This document shows positions 13,875 through 21,289 of a stretch of 21,289 nt of DNA, piece after piece; position 1 is the stretch's first letter; every line of letters begins with the position of its first letter. Source of the DNA: Butyrivibrio sp. CAG:318. GTDB taxonomy: Bacteria; Bacillota; Clostridia; Lachnospirales; Lachnospiraceae. The stretch covers positions 7,242 through 28,530 of the forward strand of contig FR889240.1 of assembly GCA_000431815.1 (NCBI GenBank), in the 5' to 3' direction. The notes under the pieces were generated by a model, which was not told where the DNA came from, searched no databases, and worked only from the letters and a program-made list of their open reading frames with translations. The position numbers were made by a program, and so were the translations under genes.

Positions 13875-16017
13875 GCCTAAGAAAATTAAAGAGCCCAAAG
13901 TAAAGGCAGTAAAGGCAGTAAAGGCAGCTAAGCCTGTCAAAGCGCCTAAGGCAGCCAGACCTAAGAAGAAAGCAGCCGGCGTTAATAAAATATTCTGGGG
14001 CAGGAGAATCGGCATCAAAATGGTTGCAGGATTTCTTATACCAGTGATTTTAATAGTTGTTCTTGGTGTATCCTCATACGCTAAGGCATCCAAAGGTATT
14101 ATAAAGAGTTATGAGGACAGTATGAGTCAGACCATAGGCATGACCAATGAGTTCTTCAGGCTTACAGTGGACAATGTCCAGGACAAATACAAAGAATATC
14201 TTAACAATGCGGATTTAAGCGTTTATTTTAAGAATCTTATGAATAAGAGTGAAAGCATTTCATTTGCAAAGAGATATTCCCAAGAGATGAAGAAGAACAT
14301 TACAACAGACGGTTCCGTAACTAATATGTACATACTTGCTGACAATGTAAAATCACTTATAACGACCAATACGGAAACGGATAAGCTGTACAGTGCTTAT
14401 GCCGATACGGAAAATGGTTCGATATCGAAGAATGATGCATATAATTTCTATCTTTTCGGTAATGAATCGGCAGCAGACAGTGCAATGGGAACAAGTTCCG
14501 ACGATTATGGATTGAGACTTGTGCGCCATATGAAGGATTATAGCGCATATCTTATCGTTGATATTGATAAGGAAGTTGTAACGGATGCGATTTCATCCCT
14601 TCAGGTTGGCAAGGGAACAATTGCAGCGATAATTACAACTGACGGTACAGAACTTTTAAGCGATGGAACGAACCCGGAGAAGCCTATTTTTACAGATAAG
14701 GATTTCTATAAGGACATTGCTGATTCCGGTGAAGATTCAGGACAGAAATATGTAAAATATAACGGAGAAAAATATCTTTTTATATATTCGGTGCTCAGCG
14801 GAAGAGGAGCGACAATATGTGCACTTGTTCCTGAAAGCGTACTCACGGAGCAGGCTTCGGAAATCAAACTTCTTACAATAATACTTGTAATTGTTTCAGC
14901 TATTATAGCAGGACTTATAGCAATGGCATTTTCAAGAGGTATAAGCGGCACAATAAATAAGACTAATAAACAGCTTATACTTATCGCAGACGGAAATCTT
15001 GACGCAAGAGTTATTACATCGCGTAAGGATGAATTTGCACTTCTTGCGGCCGGGGTCAACGGCATGGCAGAAAGCATGTGCCACATTATCGGCAAGGTGA
15101 GAGAGGTTGCACATGAAGTTGCGGCAGCTTCTGAACTTGTTACTGAGAATTCGAGATCGATTCATGAATCATCAGATCAGATTCAGCATTCGATCAAGGA
15201 GATAGAGACAGGAACGGCTAATCTTGATACCGAATCCGAGAGATGCCTGTCACAGATGGATACATTATCACAGAAGATACATGATGTCCAGGGAAGTTCC
15301 GTAGATATCATGAATATGGCACATAGCACTGAGAAGGTTGTAAAAGACGGTAAGAACAGTCTTTCAACAATGACAGAAAGTGCCGTGGCGACAACCAGAA
15401 TTACCGGAAGTGTTATTGAGTCAATCAGACTTCTCGAAGAGAAATCACTTACAATCGGTAATATCATTGAAGCTATTAACAGTATAGCAGCCCAGACGAA
15501 TCTCCTTTCACTTAATGCGTCAATTGAGGCAGCAAGAGCCGGAGAGGCCGGAAAGGGATTTGCGGTAGTTGCGGAGGAAATCCGTAAACTTGCTGAACAG
15601 TCCAGGGAATCTGCGGAAGAAATCAGCAAGATTATCGAAGAGATTACAAGCAATACAAGAGAGGTTGTTGGTATAGCGGACGAGGCAAGAGGAATTGTCA
15701 GCAAGCAGGAGACAACAGTTTCCGAGACAGCCAAGGCTTTTGAACAGATTAATGACCATATGTCAAGATTTACAGAATCTCTGGATTCTATAAGCAGTGA
15801 TATTAATAATATGGAAGATGCCCGTAAACAGACTCTCGGTGCAATGGAAGGTATATCGGCAGTATCGGCTGAGACCGCATCAGGTACGGCAACGGTATAC
15901 ACCAATGCGCAGTCACAGCTTTCACAGATTGAGTCACTTGACAGTGCAGCCGAGAATCTTGCCGAGAAAGCAGAGCAGCTTAACGAACTCCTTGCGGGAT
16001 TTATTATCAATAATTAA
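13867..16017 (+). CDS. Methyl-accepting chemotaxis protein with lysine/alanine-rich N-terminal tail
   Basis: ATG 13867 follows AAGGAG (13853-13858) and lies inside the end of the flavoprotein gene, so translation is probably coupled. The 716-residue receptor has an unusual cytoplasmic tail (1-50) with 14 lysines in the first 38 residues and VKA/KAP repeats. It is followed by membrane segment 1 (about 52-72), an extracytoplasmic sensor domain (about 73-333), membrane segment 2 (about 336-357), a HAMP domain (to about 410) and a long coiled-coil signalling hairpin. The conserved tip is seen at about 538-580 (AAQTNLLSLNASIEAARAGE, then GKGFAVVAEEIRKLAEQS). It would signal through CheW and CheA to flagellar motors. 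No C-terminal CheR-tethering pentapeptide is seen. The ligand is unknown. Its TAA overlaps the convergent TetR stop codon. Confidence 0.93.
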   Translation: MTKPKKIKEPKVKAVKAVKAAKPVKAPKAARPKKKAAGVNKIFWGRRIGIKMVAGFLIPVILIVVLGVSSYAKASKGIIKSYEDSMSQTIGMTNEFFRLTVDNVQDKYKEYLNNADLSVYFKNLMNKSESISFAKRYSQEMKKNITTDGSVTNMYILADNVKSLITTNTETDKLYSAYADTENGSISKNDAYNFYLFGNESAADSAMGTSSDDYGLRLVRHMKDYSAYLIVDIDKEVVTDAISSLQVGKGTIAAIITTDGTELLSDGTNPEKPIFTDKDFYKDIADSGEDSGQKYVKYNGEKYLFIYSVLSGRGATICALVPESVLTEQASEIKLLTIILVIVSAIIAGLIAMAFSRGISGTINKTNKQLILIADGNLDARVITSRKDEFALLAAGVNGMAESMCHIIGKVREVAHEVAAASELVTENSRSIHESSDQIQHSIKEIETGTANLDTESERCLSQMDTLSQKIHDVQGSSVDIMNMAHSTEKVVKDGKNSLSTMTESAVATTRITGSVIESIRLLEEKSLTIGNIIEAINSIAAQTNLLSLNASIEAARAGEAGKGFAVVAEEIRKLAEQSRESAEEISKIIEEITSNTREVVGIADEARGIVSKQETTVSETAKAFEQINDHMSRFTESLDSISSDINNMEDARKQTLGAMEGISAVSAETASGTATVYTNAQSQLSQIESLDSAAENLAEKAEQLNELLAGFIINN
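13900..13926 (+). repeat. 9-bp tandem repeat, three perfect copies, in the chemoreceptor gene
   Basis: GTAAAGGCA occurs three times head to tail (13900-13908, 13909-13917, 13918-13926), encoding Val-Lys-Ala three times in the cytoplasmic tail. Because the unit is a multiple of three, slippage would change tail length without breaking the frame. Confidence 0.85.
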
Positions 16018-16556
16018 ATTAAATTCCGGTAGCCGGATACCATACAGTTGCTTATGTTGCCGAGGATATCTATAACTTGTGCGACATCTTTATCGGTATG
16101 TGTAAGAAAAGCATCAAATGTGCCGTGTATAAGGACGGTAAAGAGTAAATCAAACTCTAGACTGTCCTTGTACTGCGGCATTTTTTCATATATTAATTTC
16201 TTGATTTCATAATCGAGTCTTTCCAATAAAACAGTACGCCGGCTTCCGGCAAAAAGAATGTGAAACAGTCCGCTTTGTGAGAGTATAGCGGAAGAATATT
16301 CTGCAAATCCTTTTGGAGTATCTGTTATTATAAGCTCCGGGTCGGGAATGGAATTGATCACATTTCGGATAAGCTCGTCTTCAAGCTGTCCCGATAAATC
16401 ATATATATCGTGGTAGTGCTGATAAAAAGTCGCTTTATTGATACATGCTTTCTCGGCAAGTTCCTTCACAGTTATTTTTTCTATATTTTTGGCTGAACGC
16501 AGTTCAATGAATGCATTGATAATGCTGCGCCTGGTTCTTTCAATTCTTAAATCCAT
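16014..16556 (-). CDS. TetR-family transcriptional regulator
   Basis: I place the start at ATG 16556, directly after AAAGGAG; a further-upstream TTG at 16577 would include that ribosome binding site. The 180-residue protein has the TetR DNA-binding fold at its N-terminus: helix 1 in RTRRSIINAFIEL and the helix-turn-helix ITVKELAEKACINKATFYQHY. The C-terminal region (about 65-180) is helical and variable, as expected for ligand and dimer contacts. It is divergent from glgB and convergent with the chemoreceptor, with stop codons sharing the TTAA at 16014-16017. An inverted repeat at 16676-16693 in the shared intergenic region is a candidate operator. Ligand and true targets are unknown. Confidence 0.88.
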   Translation of the reverse strand: MDLRIERTRRSIINAFIELRSAKNIEKITVKELAEKACINKATFYQHYHDIYDLSGQLEDELIRNVINSIPDPELIITDTPKGFAEYSSAILSQSGLFHILFAGSRRTVLLERLDYEIKKLIYEKMPQYKDSLEFDLLFTVLIHGTFDAFLTHTDKDVAQVIDILGNISNCMVSGYRNLI

Positions 16557-16715
16557 AGTAGTCTCCTTTTTAGACAATTTGAGTGATTAGTTGTTTATCA
16601 TACTTATTTAAAAATCCGTTGGTGGAAATAGGTAATAAATGAGTATAAAATAAATATATCATACTAAAACGACTGGTGTCAATTATACGACACGCGTTGC
16701 TAAACGGAGGATGGA
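16557..16715. promoter_or_regulatory. Divergent regulatory region between the TetR gene and glgB
   Basis: This A/T-rich spacer carries the inverted repeat GTGTC-aattatac-GACAC (16676-16693), only 22 bases before the glgB start and overlapping a possible -10 (TTATAC). A minus-strand -10, TATACT (16647-16642), with a weak -35 could serve the TetR gene. Repression of glgB and/or the regulator itself through the repeat is plausible but inferred. Confidence 0.45.
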
Positions 16716-18506
16716 ATGGATATTTACGGATTTTATACTGGCAAAATTTTTGACGCATATGATTTTCTGGGCTGCCATCTGGATGGAAACAGAGGTTATT
16801 TCCGCACTTATGCACCGAATGCATCGAGGGTTACGGTAATCGGGGAATTTACCGGCTGGAAGGACTATGAGATGAACCGGATTCACGACGGTAAGTTCTG
16901 GGAACTGATCACAGACGGTGTCGAGGATGGAATGATGTACAAATACCGTATTTACGGAAGGGATGGCAGCGTGACGGAACATTGCGACCCGTATGGATTT
17001 GGGATGGAATTACGGCCTGACAGTGCTTCAATAGCCAGAGATATGAACAGATATGTATTTCATGACACGAAATGGATGCGCGACCGTTCGGACTGCCGCC
17101 GGGGTCCTCTTAATATATACGAAATCCATGCCGGCTCGTGGAAAACCAATCCGGAGAATGAGAATGGCTGGTATAAGTATAATGAGCTTGCCGACATCCT
17201 GATACCTTATCTTAAGGAAAACGGATATAATTATGTCGAAATGATGCCGATTGCAGAGCATCCGTGTGATAATTCGTGGGGATACCAGTCTACAGGATTT
17301 TACAGCCCGACATCACGTTACGGAACAGCGGACGAACTGCGGGAATTTATAGACAAATGCCATCAGAATGGAATCGGAGTGCTGCTTGACTTTGTGCCGG
17401 TGCATTTTGCGGTGGATGGATATGGCCTGTCAATGTATGACGGCACCGCAATATATGAATATCCGAACTGCGATGTCGGATACAGCGAATGGGGAAGCAG
17501 GAATTTCAATCACTCCCGCGGAGAGGTTCAAAGTTACCTGCAGTCCTGCGCTAATTACTGGTTGAAGGAATATCATTTTGACGGACTTCGAATGGACGCC
17601 ATAAGTAATATCATATACTGGCAGGGTGATTCCAGACGCGGAATTAATAGAAATGCACTTCAATTTCTGCAATATATGAACCGCGGACTTAAGGGAATGT
17701 ATCCGTCAATCATTCTGGCTGCGGAGGATTCCAGTCCTTATCCGGGAATTACCAAGTGCGCCGACTGGGGTGGGCTCGGATTTGATTACAAATGGGACCT
17801 TGGCTGGATGAACGATACGCTTATCTATTTTAAAGATGGCATGGACGATAGGATAAAAGATTATCATAAATTAACTTTTTCTATGATGTATTATTATTCG
17901 GAGAATTTTATACTCCCGTTCTCACATGATGAGGTCGTGCATGGCAAGGCAACTATTATGCAGAAGATGAACGGACAGTATGATGAGAAATTCCCTCAGG
18001 CGAGGGCTCTCTATATGTATATGTATACGCATCCGGGTAAGAAACTGAATTTCATGGGAAATGAAATTGGACAGTTAAGAGAATGGGATGAGACGAGGGA
18101 ACAGGACTGGGATATCCTAAAGTATCCGGTTCATGATGCATTCCATCGTTATATGATGGAGCTTAATAAGCTCTATCTTGAGCATTCTGCATTATGGGAG
18201 AAGGATTTTGACAATGACGGTTTTATGTGGATTGACTGCCATGAGGAAGGGCGGTGCATATATGCGTATGAACGCCGCTCGTCCACGGAACGTCTGGTGA
18301 TAGTGTGTAAATTTACAAATACGCCGGAGGAAAATTATTATTGTCATGTTGAAGGTGCGTCGGGTCTTAAGCTGCTTCTGGCATCTGATGCCGATTGTTT
18401 TGATGGGCCGGTTCATTATGATGAGGACGAGTCTGTAAAGGTCGTGGATAATACCGCAGAAATTAAACTTGGAGAATTTTGCACGAAAATATATAAAGTT
18501 ATTTAG
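16716..18506 (+). CDS. glgB: 1,4-alpha-glucan (glycogen) branching enzyme
   Basis: The 596-residue GH13 enzyme moves alpha-1,4 glucan segments to alpha-1,6 positions in glycogen. ATG 16716 follows ACGGAGG (16704-16710) by five bases; the ATG at 16711 is in another frame. An N-terminal CBM48 domain (about 15-110; GYFRTYAPNASRVTVIGEF) leads into the barrel, entered at NIYEIHAGSWK (133-143). The catalytic blocks are DFVPVHF (225-231), GLRMDAISN with nucleophile Asp294, AEDSSPYPGI with acid/base Glu337, and FSHDEVVHGK with Asp405; HDEVVHGK is diagnostic for branching enzymes. It lacks the extra N-terminal module of the 700-residue forms. No other glycogen gene is adjacent, so it is separated from the usual glg cluster. 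The GH13 enzyme at 4904 could act on the product. Confidence 0.96.
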   Translation: MDIYGFYTGKIFDAYDFLGCHLDGNRGYFRTYAPNASRVTVIGEFTGWKDYEMNRIHDGKFWELITDGVEDGMMYKYRIYGRDGSVTEHCDPYGFGMELRPDSASIARDMNRYVFHDTKWMRDRSDCRRGPLNIYEIHAGSWKTNPENENGWYKYNELADILIPYLKENGYNYVEMMPIAEHPCDNSWGYQSTGFYSPTSRYGTADELREFIDKCHQNGIGVLLDFVPVHFAVDGYGLSMYDGTAIYEYPNCDVGYSEWGSRNFNHSRGEVQSYLQSCANYWLKEYHFDGLRMDAISNIIYWQGDSRRGINRNALQFLQYMNRGLKGMYPSIILAAEDSSPYPGITKCADWGGLGFDYKWDLGWMNDTLIYFKDGMDDRIKDYHKLTFSMMYYYSENFILPFSHDEVVHGKATIMQKMNGQYDEKFPQARALYMYMYTHPGKKLNFMGNEIGQLREWDETREQDWDILKYPVHDAFHRYMMELNKLYLEHSALWEKDFDNDGFMWIDCHEEGRCIYAYERRSSTERLVIVCKFTNTPEENYYCHVEGASGLKLLLASDADCFDGPVHYDEDESVKVVDNTAEIKLGEFCTKIYKVI

Positions 18507-18548
18507 AATATAAATTAATTTTATTAAGTTCAGGTTGATATTGCGCAC

Positions 18549-18577
18549 TTGAAATATATCATTCAATGATGTAAAAT
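18549..18577 (+). promoter_or_regulatory. Promoter of the citrate synthase gene
   Basis: TTGAAA (18549-18554), a 17-base spacer and TAAAAT (18572-18577) lie 31 bases before the citrate synthase start. This suggests transcription separate from glgB, after which I see no terminator. Confidence 0.5.
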
Positions 18578-18608
18578 AAAGGTTAATCAGCGTACAGGAG
18601 GAAGACCC

Positions 18609-19982
18609 TTGAACAATAAAGAGATGATGGAATTAAGGCCGGAACTGGACAGTCAGTTTGATGAGCTTGTTAAGTATTGTATGGCATCCGGTGTCATTGA
18701 TTCTAATTTATATATTGAATATGATGTTAAGAGAGGACTAAGAGAGAGCAACGGTAAGGGTGTTCTTACGGGACTCACGGAGATTTCCGATGTAGTGGGA
18801 TTCGACGTGGTTGACGGAGACAGGGTGCCGTGTGATGGTCGTCTCTATTTCCAGGGATATAATGTCCAGGATCTTATCCGCAAAGGCGACAGAAGAAGAT
18901 TTGCGTTTGAAGAAGCAACATATCTTCTGTTATTTGGCGCGCTTCCTACGAGGGAACAGTTAAGACAGTTTATAGATATTCTCGGAGGATTAAGAGAACT
19001 TTCGGGACAGTTCGTGCGTGACGTTATTATGAAAGCACCGAGCAGTAACATTATGAATGCATTGGAGAAGAGTATCGTCACATTGTATTCATATGATGAG
19101 ATGGCTGAAGATATTTCTGTACCGAACGTATTGAGACAGGCGTTGCAGCTTATTGCCAAGATGCCGGTTATATCGGTATTTGCATATCAGTCATATATGC
19201 ATTTTAAGATGGATGATGTTCTTATTATACGTAACCCGGATCCGCAATGTTCAACAGCTGAGAACATATTGAGAATGCTCAGACCTGATGGTAAATATAC
19301 TGAACTTGAAGCTAAGGTTCTTGATGTTGCGCTTGTACTTCATGCAGAACACGGCGGTGGTAATAACTCAACATTTACCACGCATGTAGTTACATCATCC
19401 GGAACGGATACATATTCAACGGTTGCAGCATCTGTTGCATCGCTTAAGGGACCTAAGCACGGTGGTGCGAACCTTAAGGTTAAGCGTATGTTTGATGATA
19501 TTAAGGAACATGTATCCGATTGGGAAGATGAGGATGCTCTTCGCGAATATCTTCAGAAGATACTTGATAAGCAGGCTTTCGACAATGCCGGACTTATTTA
19601 CGGTATCGGACATGCGGTATATACATTATCAGACCCGCGTGAGGTTATTCTTAAGGAATATGCCAAGCGTCTGTCCGAGGAGAAGGGTTTTGTCAAAGAG
19701 TTTGAGCTTTATGACAGGGTTGAGAGAATAGCTAAAGAACTTGTATCCAAGTCCCGCCACACATTGAAGCCAATATGTGCGAATGTCGATTTCTACAGCG
19801 GATTCGTATATACAATGCTTGGAATACCGGAGCAGATGTTCACTCCGATATTTGCTATTTCGCGTATCGCAGGATGGAGCGCACACAGGTTGGAAGAACT
19901 TGTCAATAAGGGCAAGATAATCCGTCCGGCATATAAATATGTCGGACATCATGAAGAATATGTTGATTTGAACGACAGATAG
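18609..19982 (+). CDS. gltA: Citrate synthase
   Basis: The enzyme condenses acetyl-CoA with oxaloacetate to citrate, here probably feeding glutamate synthesis in an anaerobe with a partial cycle. The start is TTG 18609, seven bases after AGGAGG (18596-18601); the next ATG at 18624 has no such site. The 457 residues carry the full catalytic triad: His284 in GPKHGGAN, His335 in GIGHAVYTLSDPR and Asp394 in ANVDFYSG. The substrate-binding AEHGGGNNSTFTTH (246-259) and the FAISRIAGWSAHRLEE segment are also present. An N-terminal extension of about 60 residues (PELDSQFDEL and on) precedes the core, as in many clostridial forms. It has its own promoter and is followed by a perfect hairpin. The adjacent LysR-type regulator may control it, unproven. 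Confidence 0.96.
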   Translation: MNNKEMMELRPELDSQFDELVKYCMASGVIDSNLYIEYDVKRGLRESNGKGVLTGLTEISDVVGFDVVDGDRVPCDGRLYFQGYNVQDLIRKGDRRRFAFEEATYLLLFGALPTREQLRQFIDILGGLRELSGQFVRDVIMKAPSSNIMNALEKSIVTLYSYDEMAEDISVPNVLRQALQLIAKMPVISVFAYQSYMHFKMDDVLIIRNPDPQCSTAENILRMLRPDGKYTELEAKVLDVALVLHAEHGGGNNSTFTTHVVTSSGTDTYSTVAASVASLKGPKHGGANLKVKRMFDDIKEHVSDWEDEDALREYLQKILDKQAFDNAGLIYGIGHAVYTLSDPREVILKEYAKRLSEEKGFVKEFELYDRVERIAKELVSKSRHTLKPICANVDFYSGFVYTMLGIPEQMFTPIFAISRIAGWSAHRLEELVNKGKIIRPAYKYVGHHEEYVDLNDR

Positions 19983-19989
19983 ATATCAT

Positions 19990-20020
19990 AAGCTTCCGGG
20001 AATATTTTTCCCGGAAGCTT
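19990..20020 (+). terminator. Perfect 11-bp hairpin between citrate synthase and the LysR-type gene
   Basis: AAGCTTCCGGG (19990-20000) and CCCGGAAGCTT (20010-20020) pair perfectly around loop AATATTTTT. Only a short TTTAG follows, so it is a weak or attenuating terminator rather than a classical one. It ends 21 bases before the LysR-type gene start. Confidence 0.65.
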
Positions 20021-20041
20021 TAGTGTATACGGAGAGTAAAA

Positions 20042-20932
20042 ATGGAACTCAGAGTATTAAAGTATTTTCTGATGGTTGCCAAGGAACAAAGTTTTACGAA
20101 AGCAGCCGAACAGTTACATATAACACAGCCGACATTGTCAAGGCAGCTTGCACAACTTGAGAACGAGCTTGGAACATCACTTTTTGTGCGGACAGGAAGA
20201 AATATTACATTGACGCAGGAGGGAATCCTGCTTAAAAGACGTGCACTTGAAATCATAGATCTGGAGGGACGCACTATTGAAGAACTGCATGGAGCAGACG
20301 AATATGTTGAAGGAACGGTTACCATAGGGTGCGGCGAATTTGCGGTGGTTGAGAAGCTGGCAGAGATATGCCGCAGATTTAAATCCAAATATCCACTGGT
20401 CCAGATTGCAATACACACTGCAACAGCAGACATGATATATGAGATGATGAATAAAGGACTTGTGGACGTAGGACTTTTTATGGAACCGGTGGATACACAG
20501 GATATGGAGTATATCAGACTAGTCGGCAGCGACCACTGGGTCGTAAGCATGAGGCCGGATGATGAGCTGGCATCGCATAAATACATTAAGAAACAGGATC
20601 TTATCGACAAACCTCTTATAATTCCGGAACGTGTGAATGTGCAGAGCGAACTGGCCAACTGGTTCGGTAAAGATTTTGACAGGATACAGATTGCGCTTAC
20701 GAGTAATCTCGGAACCAATGCCGGCGTTATGGCAATGGCAGGACTTGGTTATCCGGTATCGATTGAGGGTGCGGCAAGGTACTGGCGTAAGGATCTGCTG
20801 GTGCAGAGAAGATTGTATCCTGCGATAACAGCTAACACTGTGATAGCCTGGCGCAGAAACATACCGAATTCCCGGGCGGTAAATAAGTTTATCGAAGAAA
20901 TCAATGCCTTTAAGGCATTAATGATGATTTGA
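20042..20932 (+). CDS. LysR-type transcriptional regulator
   Basis: The 296-residue protein has the standard LysR layout. A winged helix-turn-helix occupies residues 1-60 (MELRVLKYFLMVAKEQSFTKAAEQLHITQPTLSRQLAQLE, in parts). A linker helix follows, then a periplasmic-binding-like effector domain from about 90 to the end (GTVTIGCGEFAVVEKLAEI and on). GGAG at 20031-20034 lies seven bases before the ATG. LysR proteins act as tetramers and bind T-N11-A sites near their targets after sensing a small molecule. The flavodoxin gene downstream on the same strand is the nearest candidate target; citrate synthase upstream is another. No read-through gene lies between. The effector cannot be inferred. 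Confidence 0.93.
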   Translation: MELRVLKYFLMVAKEQSFTKAAEQLHITQPTLSRQLAQLENELGTSLFVRTGRNITLTQEGILLKRRALEIIDLEGRTIEELHGADEYVEGTVTIGCGEFAVVEKLAEICRRFKSKYPLVQIAIHTATADMIYEMMNKGLVDVGLFMEPVDTQDMEYIRLVGSDHWVVSMRPDDELASHKYIKKQDLIDKPLIIPERVNVQSELANWFGKDFDRIQIALTSNLGTNAGVMAMAGLGYPVSIEGAARYWRKDLLVQRRLYPAITANTVIAWRRNIPNSRAVNKFIEEINAFKALMMI

Positions 20933-20941
20933 TATAGGTAT

Positions 20942-20970
20942 TAGACATAAATAAAATATAGAATTAGAAT
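20942..20970 (+). promoter_or_regulatory. Candidate promoter of the flavodoxin gene
   Basis: TAGACA (20942-20947), a 17-base spacer and TAGAAT (20965-20970) lie just after the LysR-type gene stop. The expected start near 20977 would fall within the 5' arm of the adjacent hairpin. Confidence 0.4.
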
Positions 20971-21001
20971 AGATATGTAAGGTAACTTATATATCTTTTT
21001 T
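20971..21001 (+). terminator. A/U-rich hairpin with T-tract ahead of the flavodoxin gene
   Basis: AGATATGTAAG (20971-20981) pairs with CTTATATATCT (20986-20996), with one G-U pair and a GTAA loop, followed by a T-run to 21001. It fits an intrinsic terminator for the LysR-type gene. It sits only 18 bases before the flavodoxin start, so it could also act as an attenuator or a protein-binding site. Confidence 0.6.
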
Positions 21002-21019
21002 AATATGGAGGTAACAAAA

Positions 21020-21271
21020 ATGGGCAGAAAATTAGTAGCATATTTCAGTGCAAGCGGCACAACGAAGAAAGTAGCCGAGACAGTTGCGCAGGCAGGCAAA
21101 TTTGATTTATATGAAATTACACCTAAAGAAGCATATACCAAGGCTGACTTAAATTGGATGGACAAAAAATCGAGAAGCAGTGTCGAAATGAACGATAAGA
21201 AATTCAGACCAGAGATAGTTAAGAAACCGATCAATACTGCGGATTATGATGAGATTATTCTCGGTGCTTGA
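21020..21271 (+). pseudogene. Flavodoxin, N-terminal half only (interrupted before the right edge)
   Basis: ATG 21020 follows GGAGG (21007-21011). The frame encodes MGRKLVAYFSASGTTKKVAE, the FMN-phosphate-binding loop of flavodoxins (SASGTT at 10-15), then continues as a normal flavodoxin to DYDEIILG near residue 82. At this point the family has a conserved aromatic segment (FPIWWY-type) that stacks on the flavin. Here GCT is followed at once by TGA (21269-21271). The next 18 bases do not resume flavodoxin sequence in any frame that I can see. The protein would be 83 residues against 150-180 normally. An insertion, a rearrangement or an assembly join just before the window edge would explain this. 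Electron carriers of this type replace ferredoxin in anaerobes. Confidence 0.65.
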
Positions 21272-21289
21272 GTTATAATTGGGACAAGT

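Noticed and set aside
15183..16010. 275-codon minus-strand frame opposite the chemoreceptor signalling domain
   Set aside because: It is a Ser/Ala/Leu-rich shadow of the coiled-coil repeats; the plus frame has the highly conserved chemoreceptor tip.
1..21289. CRISPR array, complete insertion sequence or prophage
   Set aside because: No regularly spaced repeats, no transposase, integrase or phage structural motifs were found on either strand.

Overview
The window looks like a chromosomal segment of an anaerobic, motile, Gram-positive member of the Clostridia, most likely Lachnospiraceae. This rests on the gene families (a DUF3877-type protein, an intracellular GH13 glycosidase, a glycogen branching enzyme, a chemoreceptor, a thioredoxin-reductase-like flavoprotein that seems to lack an NADPH site), on strong GGAGG-type ribosome binding sites and on moderately AT-rich codon use. 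No species call can be made from the sequence alone. One tRNA (Lys, CUU anticodon) is present. No complete mobile element, CRISPR array or phage gene is visible.

Bases 1-4100 form a compact signalling module with visibly more GC-rich codon use than the rest. It contains a secreted FG-GAP repeat protein (minus strand, cut by the left edge), a divergent membrane GHKL histidine kinase, and a LytTR response regulator convergent with the kinase. Two 14-base direct repeats 20 bases apart lie between the promoters of the FG-GAP and kinase genes and are a good candidate LytTR operator. Bases 4100-4900 are a decayed patch: a HxlR-type regulator with an amber codon in place of its conserved Trp, a divergent stub of a pyridoxamine-phosphate-oxidase-like gene, and a 29-codon scrap of uncertain origin.

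From 4900 on the sequence looks like native chromosome. A neopullulanase-type GH13 enzyme is followed by a hybrid sensor kinase (TTG start), then a DEDDh exonuclease with a C-terminal Cys/His cluster. That gene overlaps a convergent D-Ala-D-Ala carboxypeptidase tail to tail. Divergent from the carboxypeptidase is trmB, followed by an unannotated 44-residue Cys-containing basic peptide whose stop codon lies inside a terminator hairpin. A DUF3877-like gene, tRNA-Lys and a two-gene overlapping operon follow. The operon encodes a thioredoxin-reductase-like flavoprotein with CATC but no recognisable NADPH motif, and a chemoreceptor with a lysine/alanine-rich cytoplasmic tail that contains a 9-bp tandem repeat.

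The right end holds a TetR-family regulator divergent from glgB (with a candidate operator), a citrate synthase, a LysR-type regulator, and a flavodoxin that stops halfway through its domain 18 bases before the window ends. GlgB and the GH13 enzyme suggest glycogen or maltodextrin storage and use. The best leads for something undescribed are the FG-GAP/LytTR module, the flavoprotein-chemoreceptor operon, the small Cys peptide, and the broken or interrupted genes near 4100-4700 and at the right end.
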